Below are positions 13,601 to 24,725 of a stretch of DNA of 64,000 nucleotides, piece after piece. The translations under genes were made by a program, and so were the position numbers. The notes below the pieces were generated by a model, which worked only from the letters and a program-made list of their open reading frames with translations, did not search any database and had not been told where the DNA came from. This DNA is from Pyrocephalus nanus (taxonomy: Eukaryota > Chordata > Aves > Passeriformes > Tyrannidae): positions 24,968,977 through 25,032,976 of the forward strand of contig CM076259.1 in assembly GCA_038380795.1 (NCBI GenBank). Direction: 5' to 3'. Numbering within the stretch: the first letter of the stretch is position 1; each line of letters begins with the position of its first letter.

Positions 13601-16600
13601 CAGCCCAAAGTGAAGCTTGAGTGCCACCAAGCAAGCAAGAACCACCTCATTTTGTATGGTGTCAGCAGTAACAGGCACTCTGAATAATTGGTGTGGAAAG
13701 ACACAACTCCCTGCTGAACATCTCAGCTTCGCACCCACTGTACCTATCCGAACTTAGGTGTGACGCTAGGAAGCTTTTGAGATTTAAGAAGTTGCACAGG
13801 GTCAGTCTGAAATCCTAGGTTGTACAGCAGCAGATATGTCACTGTCTGCCTGACCATGCTACTACTGCAGCTACAGACAACACTGTGCCAAACTTTGAAT
13901 TTAGTGTCAGTTTTGCTGCTAAATGGCAGACAAAATCCAGCAGAGAGGGTTTACAAATGGAGGTGGGAGGGGTGGCCGTCTCAGCATGATCAGTTTTCTT
14001 TGTGAAGTGGCATTCTGGCATTCTGGCCTGGATTTTCTTCCCACTTCTGTAGCACCTGCCTGGAGCTCCCACAGACAGTAAGGCTCATCCTTCTTAGCTA
14101 CTCAGGCTGGGAGACAGGTGTCTGAGGCATTTGCAAGATAAATAAACTTCTCTTAAGCTCGTGGAGCTTTCTATTTCCCTATCTAGCAGTGGAAGAAGAA
14201 CAAAACTCCAGCAATGCAAGATGAGCAACAGGGGATGATGAGGAAATGTTCCACAAGCAATATACACTTCTCTACTACTCTTTTTAAAGCTGCAGTTGAT
14301 GTTGATGGTCAGAAACTGATTGATGAAATGATGATGATTTTATATCGCAAAATGTTGGGGTATTATTTTCAGAAACAGTAGGAGGAGATGGCAAGTGTCT
14401 AGGGTATTTCCCCCAAAGTCTTGAATCTTATGCAGGACTCATGCCTTCATGCTATAGTTGGCTTCTCTGCTTTTTAAGCCAGTGGGGTTTCTTGGAGAGC
14501 AGAGGGGGTTATTTCTCCTCTTGATGCCATGCTGTGTCCTCTAGCATTCCCTTGCATAACACACTAGTATTGTTTCAGGTTCTTGCATAATTCAGGCCGG
14601 TAAATTAGAAGTCCTGAAGTATTGTGATGATCAAAGACCAGGGCCAGAAGCCTGCTAAGCAGTTGCCACTAGAGAAGTCAATCTGCTGGCAGTGAGGACT
14701 GAAGGAGAATTGTGTTTCCCACCTTCCCACACATTTCCACCACCTGAGCTCTCTGGAGAGGTTGAACCTCTGTATATGGAACACCCAAAGATCACTCCCT
14801 CAGAGGTGGCTTTCACAGGTAATGCTCGAAAAATGCTGCCTTGGACCTTTAGTTGCTGCACAGCCACTCAGCACAGTTAGACATACGATGTGCTCTTTGG
14901 CTGCCTCGCTAAAGGTTTCACATAGTTGGGGCTGTATTTTTATCTGCTGCTGGCATCCCTAATTTTAGCGAGCTGTAAGCCAAAGCACAGCCCCCTCAGC
15001 CGTGAACTAACCGAGGCTGATACCTGTGCCACCAAGCACCCATGGGTGCACGGGCCACCTGCTGCTGCTCCCAGCCAGTCCTCACTGGCACTACATCACA
15101 GATGTTTTGCCAACTCAGCTCTGCAGCTCATGCACCAAGGGCAGACGGGACGTGCGTGTGTGCACGCATGTCCTGCCCCAGGCTGTGGGGTTTGGGATTG
15201 AGCTGGGGGCACACCCCGCTAACCTCCCCTTTGGCAAAAGGGAGACTGAAGGTGCAATTTGGGGGCTGTCCCTGACAAAAGTGAGGCTGTTGCTGCCTTA
15301 TTGTCTTTCTGGCCTCAGAAAGGCTGCTTTGGAACTGATGAGTGGATGGGGCTGTGAAGCCCGTGCAGGGCACAAGCTGGTTCCTTTCATTAGGTGCTGG
15401 AGGAGGGAAGCATGTTTGGTATTCAGTCCATTCACCTACGCAGACCACTGCCCATGTCATTCCTACGCCTCCAGCTCCCAGGAACAAGCCAGATTTCTCC
15501 AGTTTCTGACCAAGTGGGTGTAAGCTAGCTCCTCTGAAATCCCAGAGAGTCCAGGATGCTGTAGGCGAGAGCTGGGAGCTCCAGTCCTGGATCTGTGAGA
15601 AAGATTAGTGAGGCAGGGGCCTGGGGGAACAGGGGGGTCCTTGAGGCACAAAAACTTTTTACCCAAGGAGTGAGCAGAGAGAAATAAGAACTGAGGAAAG
15701 CTTTAAATATACACAGCCCTTTTTGTACAGGGTTTGAGATGTCAGAGGTCTGCTAGCTGACAGCAGTCTGCCTCCTGCCAGGGCTGGACAGGGTTCCCAG
15801 AAAAAGGACATATCATGTACGGCAGCTGGCCTTCACCAGAGCTGCGTCAGAGAGCACACAGGAATGAGCACCATCAGCAGTGCTCAAGAGGGAGCACTGA
15901 CCCTCCCCAGGCGCCAGGGAGGGGAGGAGCAACTACCTGGGAATTGAGTTCTTCATCGTTACTGCTTGCTCTATTTCCTTGGGCAAGTTTTTTTCTCATG
16001 TATGTAGGTAAATCCCAATGTGAAAAGGCAAAAAAAGAAAAGAACTTGGACCTTGCTAGGCCTCTCCTAGGCCATGGATTTCTTGCCTGGGTGCCTGTTA
16101 TTTAGAGACAGAGGCTGCAAAAGGATATCTTTGGTCATCAGACCCATAATCATGTCATTCAATCTCTGTCACAAAGCGGTCAATGTCCATTTAAAACTGG
16201 TTAGACTGTTCTCCCCTTGAGCCTTCCTCCTCTGGTGATTAGGGACTTTGTAGTTCCAGACTTGTTTTATTCATAGACCATTTGTCCCTAGGCTTTGAGT
16301 TTAAATAGCTCTTCTCTCTCGCGGGTGTTTAAAGAGAATTATCATACCCCCTTTCCGTTCTCCCCACAAATTATACTCAGACATGAAGGAAGGGCAGTTA
16401 CAGGCTTTGATTAGTTTAGTTTTAGATGAAGGGCACTGGCAGATCAACTTCTAGAGTAAGGTCAGGGTGGGCGAGCATGGCATGGCCAACCATACCCAGT
16501 CTGCCCTGCAGAGCAACAGCTTCTCCAGCCTGTGGACAGGATCCTGAGAAATGTCAAGGTCCGGGGTGGAGAACATGAAATGATAACTACAGACACCACA

Positions 16601-19600
16601 CACGTGCACTGAGTAGGTGAGTATGAGCTCAAGCTAGCCAGCAGGACAGGCAAAGGAAGAAATTCACCATTGTGAGAGTGATGAGACAGAGAAACAGGTT
16701 GCCCAGAGAAGCTGGGGATGCCCCGTTCTTGGAAATGTTCAAGGCCAGTCTGGATGGGGCTTTGAGCAACCTGGTGTGATGACCCACCCATAATGGGAAG
16801 TGACACTAGTGGAAGGTGTCCCTGCCCCTGGGCAGGAGGGCTGGAACTAGATGATCTCTAAGGTCCCTTCAAATCCAAACCATCCTGTGTTTCTGTGAAA
16901 GGCACCTCATTGTACAAGAGTGAGACTCTGCCCCCTGCAAACCAGCCCAGCAGAAGGTGCTGGGAAACCTTGCTGGCACTTTCTGGGGAAGCTGACTAGC
17001 ACGGCAGGATGGCCAATACCAAAGAGGATGGACTTTTCAACAATTTTCCTCAATTGCATTTCTGAAGGGAGGAGTGACTCAGAAGGAGCCTCCATGCAGC
17101 TCAAGGTCTTGCATGGAAATGGTCTCAAATTGCACCAGGGGAGGTTTAGATTGGATATTAGGAACATAATAATATTAGGAAAAATTTCTTCACTAAAAGA
17201 GTGGTCAAGCCCTGGGACTGGCTGCTCTGGAAAGTGGTGGAGTCACCATCCCTGCAAGTACTTAGATATGGTTTAGTGGTGGGCTTGGCAGTGCTGGGTT
17301 AATGGTTGGACTTGATGATCTTAGAGATTTTTTCCAATCTAAATGAATCTATGACTCTATGGCACCTACAGAGATTGTCTGCAACAGCTGGACAGTGATA
17401 GGAGCTCATTACTTCAAGACCAAGGAAGCCTGCAAAGACTAAGCAGACTTGGCCTTGCACTCTGTGAGCAAACCAAACCCAAGCTAGCAGGGGTCTGCCA
17501 TGTCTCCGGGGGACATTTGTATTCTTTAGATCCTGGGATTATAGCTGCTCTCTTCTCTAAGATCTGATGTCAGTACAATCCTCTCTCCAATCATAATTTA
17601 GCAGATGAGAGAAGTGCCTTTCAAAGCACAGTTAAGGCTTTGAAAGTGGTCTCATGCTAAATGCTGCTCATGAAGACAGTTCAAACTCACTACTGGGAAC
17701 GGACAGAGGGACTTCAAAGAAAGAAACATGGCAATGATAGGTAATGCAGCCTTGGAAATTGTTTCTGCCACTGTTATACAGAAAGATCAAGTAACATAGT
17801 TGTCCCTAGATGTCAGTGTGCCCATCTGTGAAACAGGGAGCTCTCTGTAACTTGTTTTTGTGACTGGCATATCAGTAAGTGAAATCCTCCTGGGTGCTGT
17901 TGCTAAAAATCAGTGTTGTGCTGCTGGTTGTTGATGAGTTGAGACCTACTTACATGACTTCAAAGGGCAAAGTAATCGGTGCACACTTTTTTCTTTCCTC
18001 ATTCTTTGCATTAGCTTACTTATAGTGGAAGCCACTTCTTTAATAGCCACATACCTCTTCTCTTACCACTAATCAGACTGGTTTTTGCTAGGGCAGTTCT
18101 CCATGAACTTTCAGTCCAGGGTCACTGTTGCACTGAAGAGACTAAAATATCTGGGCTTGATGAGCCTCTCTTTTTTAAGGATATTACACATGCACACAGA
18201 TGGCAAGGGAAGAATGACAGGGGAACCAAGACTGAGCAAGTTTCAGCAGAGGAAAGAGCTTCACAAGTGCAAAAGGAAAGCCCCTAACCCTACTGCTTGT
18301 TATTCTTGCTACATGATTCCCTAGAGACGGGCTGGCCCACTGGAAGGCAAAACTCCCTATTTAGGAGATTCAGAGATGAGGAGAAGGGAGAAGGTCTGAG
18401 AAATGGTGGTATGAGACAGGGTGAAGTATGTTAGGGGAGATACAGAGAAGGAAAGCAGAACTGGTATTTCTCAGCTTCACTGCTTTGATCTTTTCCTCTC
18501 TTGATCCTTTGTCATTAAAACTGAGACCCTTTAGGACAAGTAGCTTTTTCTCTTACTTTCCTGTTAAATAATTATTGTGATTGCTTGGCTGTTTTGTTTG
18601 CTTCTTCTATGTGCTCACCTCATGAAGTGTGCAGAGCTCTTGTAAAGATCACCACAGACTAGGAACAGGTACTGTTCGCTCTGGGACTGCCTGGTTCAAC
18701 CTCTGCACTGCCCTATATAGAGGATTTTCCCCACTCAAGATGCAGGTGCTCTCCAGTAGCCTATGGAGCAGAGTGGAGTCATAGGAGAAGGGCAAGCAAA
18801 GGAGAAGAGTCCTTTAACCTGAGCTATGAAACAGCCTGTGCTCATGATATCTCTGCCCTGGGTTGTCTTAGAGCAATCCTTCTCCAACCCTTTTCCAACC
18901 TAGGCAGAAAACAGTAGGCATCTCCAATCATTGCTTTGGCTATTATCCTGATAGATTAATCTGACAGTCCCTAGCTTTCCCACTGGGACCTCAGGGGCTA
19001 TCCCTGGAGCTGTTGTCATGCACAAAGGATGATAGAGCAGCTTCTTTTGCTCCCAGGGGGGCGCAGTTGTCCCTGGATCCTGTCCTCACCAGGTGGCACC
19101 CAGCAGTGTAGGTGGCAAGAGCTCCCAGGACTGCTCCATGATGGTTTCCAACTTAGAAAGGCACCCTGGGCTGCGTGGGAATCTGGTGATGGTTCCCAGT
19201 GCACCTGGGTGCAGGGAACCGAAAACCCCATGTGCTGTGCCAACTGTAATATCAGCCTGATGACATCATCCCTTTTCTGGTGATAGTGAGTGCGGACCCT
19301 GAGCTTTGCACAATGTCAGTCAGTCCTGAATGCTGGTCTTTTGTTTCGGGAAGGAAATATTTCCTATCATATCACTTCTTGATCTGCTGTTCATAGTTAT
19401 AGTTTGGTAAAGTCCTTAAATAAGTGCTTAACTTTACTTTTGTGCTGTCAGGTTTTCATTTTATTTCTTAAGTATATGAGAGCCTTGTGATTCTTTCGTC
19501 TCTCCCCTGAGGTCTGTCTGTCAGCTGCCTCCCCTAATAACTTTACTGGCTATTGGCCCTTTTGAACCAAATTTTCCAGAGTCAGTGATCTCATACATAA

Positions 19601-22600
19601 TAAAGCTGTTGCAAGTTTTGTGAAGAGCAGGGACTTGGAAGGGAAGAGGCTAAAGTGCCCTGAAAGAAGGAATTGTTGCCACAAGAGCTCAAGCCCCATA
19701 AAACACCAAAGGAGCCAGTGAAGAGAGAGCCTCACATGCTCCTCACTCCTGGGAGAGGCCCCAGTCAGATCTTGTTACTGACGAGCTACATATTTCAAGG
19801 AAACTGTGCTGCATCTCCCCTGCTCTTTTCTTGGTGTCTCAGATAATTCTTCAGGTCTTTGTTCTTTGGGATTACTCATTCCCTATAAGGTGCGGGTGGG
19901 AGAAACAGGAAGGGTGAACTCTTTGGGGGTTTTCTGGACTTAACATTCATTAAGCCCATTCACTTCTGTGTGCCCACTCACACATGTACATCAGGCAATA
20001 TGATGTAACAACCCTTATCCACCCAGCTCAGACCTTTGCTTGGCTCCACACCTCCCTGTGTGTCAGATGGAAGCTCCTAATTATTCCTAATGATGGAGAC
20101 CAGTGCCATTGTATGAAAGCAGGACTAAGGACATGATGTTTTCCAAGCTGTGGAAGCAGCATGTCTCATTGTAAAACAACAGGAAAATTGTCAGTACAGT
20201 AAGATGGAAAAACATAAGGTGCTCCAGAAAGGAGCATCTTACCGTAGGCAGCGCCCTACACTGAGAACCTTCCAAGTCAGCTGTCAGGGAATAGTCAGAG
20301 CTGGAGTATTTGTCTTAGATACTTCATTTTAGGTGTAAAGGACCTTCAGCACTCAAAGCCCTGAACCCTCTACTGAAATTAGATATGTAAAGCCTTCCTG
20401 AGTGAACTTTTCCCAGGTTTGGCTGGAACAAGAGCCCTGTCACTGCTCCTGTGCCCACAGAGCAGCTCACTACTCCGAATATATGCTCAAATTACACGAG
20501 AGCTGGGTTCAGTTGCAGACTGCTTCCAGGGATACTGATCCCAGGCAGCTCATCTCACAGGTGAACATAACCAAGGAGCCACTGCAGCCATTTCTTTCCT
20601 TCTCCCTACGCTGGTGAACATGCAATGAAGTTCAACAGCTGGATGAGCTCTGGCAGGGAAAATTGAAAATTACCCCTGTGGCACATTATGGTTTGAGGTG
20701 AGGGAGGTGAATGATGTCACAAGAAAGAGCAGATTACAACCTGGCTTGCCCACTCCTTTCCTGAGTGCTTCCATGGTTGAGATAGTCCAGAAATTGGGAG
20801 CACAAACACCATGCTGGGCTGCATCCTGTGCAGGATAGGACATATCCTATCTTCTCTGTTGCCTTGTGAGACCCTCTCCCCATCTGATTCCCTTGGCTGA
20901 CAAAGGCAAGGAAATGTTCAGTCTGCAGATTGCTCTGTGCTTGGGCTGTCAGACTGCTGCTGTGGCAGTTCCCAGTCCAGGGGAGGGAGTGTGAAACTGT
21001 GAGACATGCACTGAATCAGCATTGCAAGTGCTTGGGAAATTTTGAGGTCAAAGCCACAAGTGCCAGCTGATGCGTGGCACAGTTAGCTGGTAGATGAGCA
21101 TTAGGGGGACTGAAGCACTACAATCGTGTAAAGTCTCCTGTGTATGTAATCCTCAATCTCTTGCCCAAGGTCACATAAGAAGTCCATGGCAGAGAGGCAG
21201 TCGGAAAACAAATAAATCATGAGAGTCCTAAGCTCATGTTATCAACTGCTGAATCCAATCCTGAAAAACAAAAGTTTTAAGCCAGGCTGTATTGCATCCA
21301 TCGCACTCTTGATAGGTCTGATTGCTACCACCTGTTTAGGTGTCATGGGGACTCAAACTGGTAGTAGACAACAGACCACAGAATCATAGAAACATAGAAT
21401 GGTTTGAGTTTGAAGGTATCTTAATCTGGTTCCAACCTACCTGCCACAGACAGGGACACCTTTCACTAGACCAGGTTCCCAAGCACCCCATTCAGCCTGG
21501 CCTTGAATACTTCCAGGGATGGGACATGCTTCTGTCAGCTTTCTATAAATATGTCCCTAGTAACAGTTTGCCACCTATCGAGCACAAAATAGCCACCCTA
21601 TTAAACAACAATGTGATTACACTACCAATAATACTCATTTCGGCTGGAGTTCTAGCATAATTTTTTTCCTTTCTTTGCCAAATGTTATTTGATCACTCAC
21701 CTGCAGAAAGTAACTGTTGACTGACAGGTAACTAAAACCTTGTTAGTTTTTGAATCTTTCTTTCAGGCAGTCATGAGGCTTGCTGAGGAGGTCAGCAGAT
21801 CTTGAACTTGACACAGGACTTTTTTGGGTCCGAGTCCTCAGCAAGCACATTTTCTAATTCACATTAGCTATACTTCTAGGGATGCAACACATTTTCTCTC
21901 TGGATCTGATAAATGAAGCTTAAGTGTTTCTTCTGCAATTCATACTTTCTTTCCAAATGTGTCTTTTAGCTAAGAGGGAATATTTGCAGGCCCCTGGTAG
22001 GAAACAGGCACCTAACAATCCAGGCTTGCAGCTGTATGATTCCCTAGATTACAGCTACACTACAAGGAAAAACGCTACTAGTCTACATTGTAATTTTTAC
22101 CATGATTTATTTTACTGAGGATTCTTTCACCAAAGAATTAACAACATTCTTTTTCTAGCACAAAAGTGAATGGTTGCATTAACAGGCAGCTATAGACTGA
22201 TTCCAAGCAGGCAACTAAGTATCAGAAAAATAAAAAGGGATTTAATGCTGCACCAATGGGGAGATTTTGAGATGGGGAGCTAGGACACCCTTTTGCTGCA
22301 CAGCTTGACAAGACTTCCTGGCAGATTTCTCCTAGTGGGATAAAAAGTGGGACTGAGTCCAGAATACAAGTGGGATACTGGCTTGCACAGAATGAGGAAG
22401 GATCAAAAAATTTCAAGCTATGTACCCAGGTTTGTGCTGAGATTTGAGAAAGCTCAGCTGAGCTGAGTTCATGTTGCTGAGGTTCGCAAGGTTACTCGCT
22501 ATTGCCTGGGTTTCTGACACACAATCCAGAAAGATTATTTCCCAGTAAACAACCAAGAAGAGCACAAAAGAGGCTTTTTTTTCTGGGCTTTGCAGAATTC

Positions 22601-22994
22601 AGGCAGCAGCTAACTCAAATCCAAGTAAATAAACACAAACTTTTGGGTGCTCAACCTCCCCTGCATGAGACTATTTGACTGTCCTGTCCTGTGGCTCCTC
22701 TCCGTGGCTCCGACTAGAGCTGTGATATCGATCCCGACTGGGACATGCAGCAGCACTTACCTCCAGAACCATCTCTGTCATCTGGAACTGCTTTTGGGAG
22801 ACCTTGTCAGAACTCACAGGCTCATGGAAGAGCAGGCAGAGCATGTCATACTTCTTCAGGGCCTGCTTGTAGTTCTTCTCGTTCAGGTCAATCACTCGGT
22901 CTTTCCCATCGTAAGTGGGGAAGTTCAGTCCCTCTTCTGCCTTGCAGCAGAAAAGCAGGTAAAAACCTGCCAGGATCCAGCAAGTTGCCTTCAT
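4541..22994 (-). CDS. CASQ2: CASQ2, calsequestrin 2, coding exons 1-6 (partial gene, 3' exons outside window)
   Basis: Calsequestrin is the high-capacity, low-affinity Ca2+ buffer of the junctional sarcoplasmic reticulum lumen, where it polymerises and works with triadin, junctin and the ryanodine receptor. Six minus-strand exons with GT/AG borders join in frame into the first 245 codons plus two bases. The product has a ~19-residue signal peptide, the mature start [11 protein letters not shown], thioredoxin-like domain I (about residues 20-145) and most of domain II (about 146-245). Segments such as HEPVSSDKV and [10 protein letters not shown] are CASQ2-like rather than CASQ1-like. Arg33, whose change causes human CPVT, is present. 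Exon lengths equal those I recall for human CASQ2. The Asp/Glu-rich C-terminal tail and domain III must lie to the left of base 1. In chicken a CASQ2-type protein serves both cardiac and skeletal muscle and Purkinje cells (from memory), which fits the mixed muscle motifs in intron 1. Confidence 0.97.
4672..5125 (-). other. CASQ2: CASQ2 intron 5
   Basis: A 454-bp GT-AG intron between exons 5 and 6. I see no repeat, RNA gene or motif of note in it. The open frame crossing it on the plus strand is the antisense shadow of the exons. Confidence 0.9.
5126..5199 (-). CDS. CASQ2: CASQ2 coding exon 5
   Basis: A 74-bp exon with acceptor CTTCCAG and donor GGG|GTAAGT (phase 1 in, phase 0 out). Together with the last base of exon 4 it encodes [16 protein letters not shown] and then KFFATFDKG in domain II. 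Most vertebrate sequences have Tyr (HYKAF) where this one has Phe, a mild change. Confidence 0.95.
5200..6035 (-). other. CASQ2: CASQ2 intron 4
   Basis: An 836-bp GT-AG intron between exons 4 and 5. No recognisable repeat or gene is seen. Confidence 0.9.
6036..6147 (-). CDS. CASQ2: CASQ2 coding exon 4
   Basis: A 112-bp exon with acceptor TGGCAG and donor AAC|GTAAGA (phase 0 in, phase 1 out). It encodes [18 protein letters not shown] followed by [19 protein letters not shown] and the first base of the next codon. This is the junction between thioredoxin domains I and II. Its end corresponds to human c.532, the site of a known CPVT splice variant (from memory). Confidence 0.96.
6148..8353 (-). 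other. CASQ2: CASQ2 intron 3
   Basis: A 2.2-kb GT-AG intron between exons 3 and 4, AT-rich in places. No recognisable repeat, RNA gene or coding exon is seen. Confidence 0.85.
8354..8454 (-). CDS. CASQ2: CASQ2 coding exon 3
   Basis: A 101-bp exon with acceptor TTTCAG before GCTTGCTTG and donor GAT|GTAAGC (phase 1 in, phase 0 out). It encodes [20 protein letters not shown] followed by [13 protein letters not shown], the central strands and last helix of domain I. The GSLYVFK and LIEFDG strands are typical of the family. Confidence 0.96.
8455..9656 (-). other. CASQ2: CASQ2 intron 2
   Basis: A 1.2-kb GT-AG intron between exons 2 and 3. No recognisable repeat or gene is seen. Confidence 0.85.
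9657..9741 (-). CDS. CASQ2: CASQ2 coding exon 2
   Basis: An 85-bp exon between a CCCACAG acceptor and a LAG|GTGAGT-type donor (phase 0 in, phase 1 out). It encodes [20 protein letters not shown] and then DAKLAKKLG, the part of thioredoxin domain I that follows the helix ended by exon 1. The length matches human exon 2. It is separated from exon 1 by a 13-kb intron. Confidence 0.96.
10834..11048. promoter_or_regulatory. Candidate intronic muscle enhancer or alternative promoter of CASQ2
   Basis: Within 215 bp there is a TEAD/M-CAT site GGAATGT (10834-10840), a perfect SRF CArG box CCTTATTAGG directly after it (10841-10850), a MyoD-type E-box CAGCTG (10854-10859) and a perfect MEF2 site CTATAAATAG (11039-11048). 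The MEF2 site also reads as a TATA box, and the sequence around it (about 10990-11100) is locally CpG-rich. These factors drive striated-muscle genes, and the cluster sits 1.1-1.3 kb upstream of exon 2 of a muscle gene. The motifs are seen; the enhancer or promoter role is inference. Confidence 0.5.
16654..16901 (+). mobile_element. CR1 LINE 3' fragment
   Basis: The sequence follows the avian CR1 3' end: AACAGGTTGCCCAGAGAAGC, TCTGGATGGGGCTTTGAGCA, GAACTAGATGATCTCTAAGG, then a decayed octamer tail. It is 5' truncated, as is usual for CR1, and lies in plus orientation inside CASQ2 intron 1. Confidence 0.85.
17115..17361 (+). mobile_element. CR1 LINE 3' fragment, second subfamily
   Basis: It matches a CR1 subfamily with the segments TTGCACCAGGGGAGGTTTAG, GTGGTGGAGTCACCATCCCT and GGTTGGACTTGATGATCTTA, ending in an octamer-like GAATCTATGACTCTATGG. 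A short internal duplication of the ATATTAGGAA segment is present. It differs in sequence from the copy 200 bp to its left, so these are two separate insertions. Confidence 0.85.
21378..21540 (-). mobile_element. CR1 LINE 3' fragment
   Basis: The plus strand reads the reverse complement of a CR1 3' end: AGAATCATAGAAACATAGAA, then GGGACACCTTTCACTAGACC, then CCTGGCCTTGAATACTTCCA. It is 5' truncated and lies in CASQ2 intron 1. Confidence 0.85.
22761..22994 (-). CDS. CASQ2: CASQ2 coding exon 1 (signal peptide and start of domain I)
   Basis: This exon carries 78 codons from the ATG at 22994-22992 to the phase-0 donor GAG|GTAAGT at 22761/22760. It encodes the signal peptide [19 protein letters not shown] followed by mature [13 protein letters not shown], then the first beta-alpha units of thioredoxin domain I. 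The start was chosen because it is the first in-frame ATG and places a hydrophobic leader directly before the known mature N-terminus. The frame stays open upstream for about 75 codons but contains no other ATG. The start context is weak (C at -3). The N-terminal arm that swaps between monomers in the calsequestrin dimer is encoded here. Confidence 0.96.
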
Positions 22995-23310
22995 AGGGGT
23001 GCCCTTGGAGTGCAGCAAAGGGTGGGTAAATGTCCCTCTCTTTCTTGATTTGGGAAGAGGGGGAGACCAAGGCTTCAGGTGAAGTTTGAACTGAGTTTCT
23101 CTTTCTGCTGCCTTCCTGGTGATCAGCCCAAACACTGCAAGGCTGGTGGGGAGCAGCAAACTTTGCTGTCCTGGACTCACAACAAAGAGAGAGACAGACA
23201 GGAGAAGCTGTGAGGCCAAGCCCTGGATACCTTACATAGCTGTGTCCAGCTCCCGTGTCATTAGGAACTCCATTTTTAGGAAGCAGTTGTTTCAGGCTAA
23301 AAATAAACCC
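22995..23310 (-). promoter_or_regulatory. CASQ2: CASQ2 5' UTR and proximal promoter candidate
   Basis: Directly upstream of the CASQ2 ATG. A perfect MEF2 consensus CTAAAAATAA lies at 23297-23306, an E-box CAGTTG at 23284-23289 and a CArG-like CCATTTTTAGG at 23270-23280, all within 37 bp about 275-310 bp upstream of the start codon. MEF2 and SRF sites are known regulators of mammalian CASQ2 promoters (from memory). No canonical TATA box was seen apart from the AT-rich MEF2 site itself, so the transcription start is not fixed. Confidence 0.55.
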
Positions 23311-24568
23311 TGCAATGAATAAAAAGGACAGATATGACACCATTGAGGGACTTGCTGGCACTCTGCATCATCTGAGAGAGAGGGAATGAGCAAGAGGGAG
23401 GGAGTGGAAGATGTCAGTCCTGGGAATATGGAGGCAGGGTTTGTGAAGGGACAGACCTCACTTATACAGGGAATCAAGGCACACACTTGTCCTACTAGGG
23501 CTTGACAAAAATAGAAGGTATTTACTGCAATGTTTAATAAGGGTATCTCTCTTTGCATCCCTTTGGGCAGCACATTGATTAGGCTTTTGATAACAGATCT
23601 CAGGTTAAACAGTTTCAGAGCCTCATCTGCACCACTAGAGAGGAAAAGTCTCGTTTCCTCAGCAGCAAAGGAGGTGAGCACTCCTGGGACTCCCTCCTCC
23701 TCCTGCCTGGGGCACCCCATAGCTGCTGGCTGACATTCAAGCTGTTTTCTGAAGCACATTCTCTGCTTGCAGGGCAGCAGGAGAATTGCTGCCCCTTGGA
23801 TCTGTAATCTCAAAGCAGAGGGAAGCTTGTGTTGCAACCTCCCATGGCCACAGCAGTCACCAAGCCCCACACATTGCTGGCAAGTGGTTAAAACCTAATT
23901 GTACTAAGGGGGATGAAGGGTGGGAGGCATGTGCCTGGGCACATCCAGGACAGGAGGCAGGGCTCTCCTCAAGAGGATGGTCAGATGCCACCATCACCAC
24001 CAGCCTTCCTTTCTGTTGTACTGGAGCGGGTTTTTCACACAACCCTGTTGCATTTCTATTGCAAGCTGTTCTGCATATTCCTTCCTCTTCATGTCCCGGG
24101 AATGACGATCGGTTCCCCCTTCCCTAGGAGCTTGACACCAGTTGCTGCTTTGTTGTTTCACCTGCACAACGCTGCTGGGGGAGAGCAGTTCCGTGGCACA
24201 GGCTCTCAGCTCTTCCCCTCTTCTGACCAGGGTGTCACCTCTGCCCCATGACTGGCAGCGACAGGCAGGTGGAGGCAGGCCAGCTGGCCACAGGCCAGCA
24301 CCGGGGCTGGCGTGGATCCACTGGAGAAGGCATGCTGAGGGGCTGGCAGAGAAGAGCTTGACAGGGGGCACGGCTCCCTCCCCCTGCCAAAGTGATGTGC
24401 AGACAAGAGGCCTTATCGGGCCTCCTCCTTGCATGCTGCCCCACCACAGCCTTGCTTCATCCACACCGGGAAAGGGGTGACATCTCTTCTTGGTGCAGCT
24501 GTTCCCATTTAATTGTGTGTCTGGGATTATTTCAATAGCTGGGGCAAAAGGCAAGCATTACTTAGCTA

Positions 24569-24725
24569 TTACAGAATCAAAGAATCAAATGGCTGAAAAA
24601 GACCATTAAGGGGATTGAGTCCAACCATTAACCCAACACTGTCAAGTCCACCACTAACCCATGTCCCTAAGCATCACATCTATGCATCTTTTAAATACCT
24701 TCAGGGATGGTGACTAGAACGTTTC
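24569..24725 (-). mobile_element. CR1 LINE 3' fragment
   Basis: The plus strand reads a reverse-complement CR1 end: AGAATCAAAGAATCAAATGG, then a segment with CCAACCATTAACCCAACACT, then GTCCACCACTAACCCATGTC. It belongs to the same subfamily as the copy at 17115-17361. Confidence 0.8.

Larger units (their letters stand above)
9742..22760 (-). other. CASQ2: CASQ2 intron 1 (13 kb, with regulatory candidate and CR1 relics)
   Basis: The longest intron of the gene in this window. It holds a cluster of muscle transcription-factor motifs at 10834-11048 and three CR1 fragments at 16654-16901, 17115-17361 and 21378-21540. No other coding exon was found. The remainder is unremarkable single-copy sequence with some GT-rich tracts near 12.4-12.6 kb. 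Confidence 0.85.

Noticed and set aside
21541..21662. AT-rich open segment after a CR1 end that resembles a hydrophobic mitochondrial peptide
   Set aside because: I considered a nuclear mitochondrial insertion but could not match it to any mitochondrial gene.
22995..23219. Upstream in-frame extension of CASQ2
   Set aside because: It contains no ATG in frame, and extension would bury the signal peptide.
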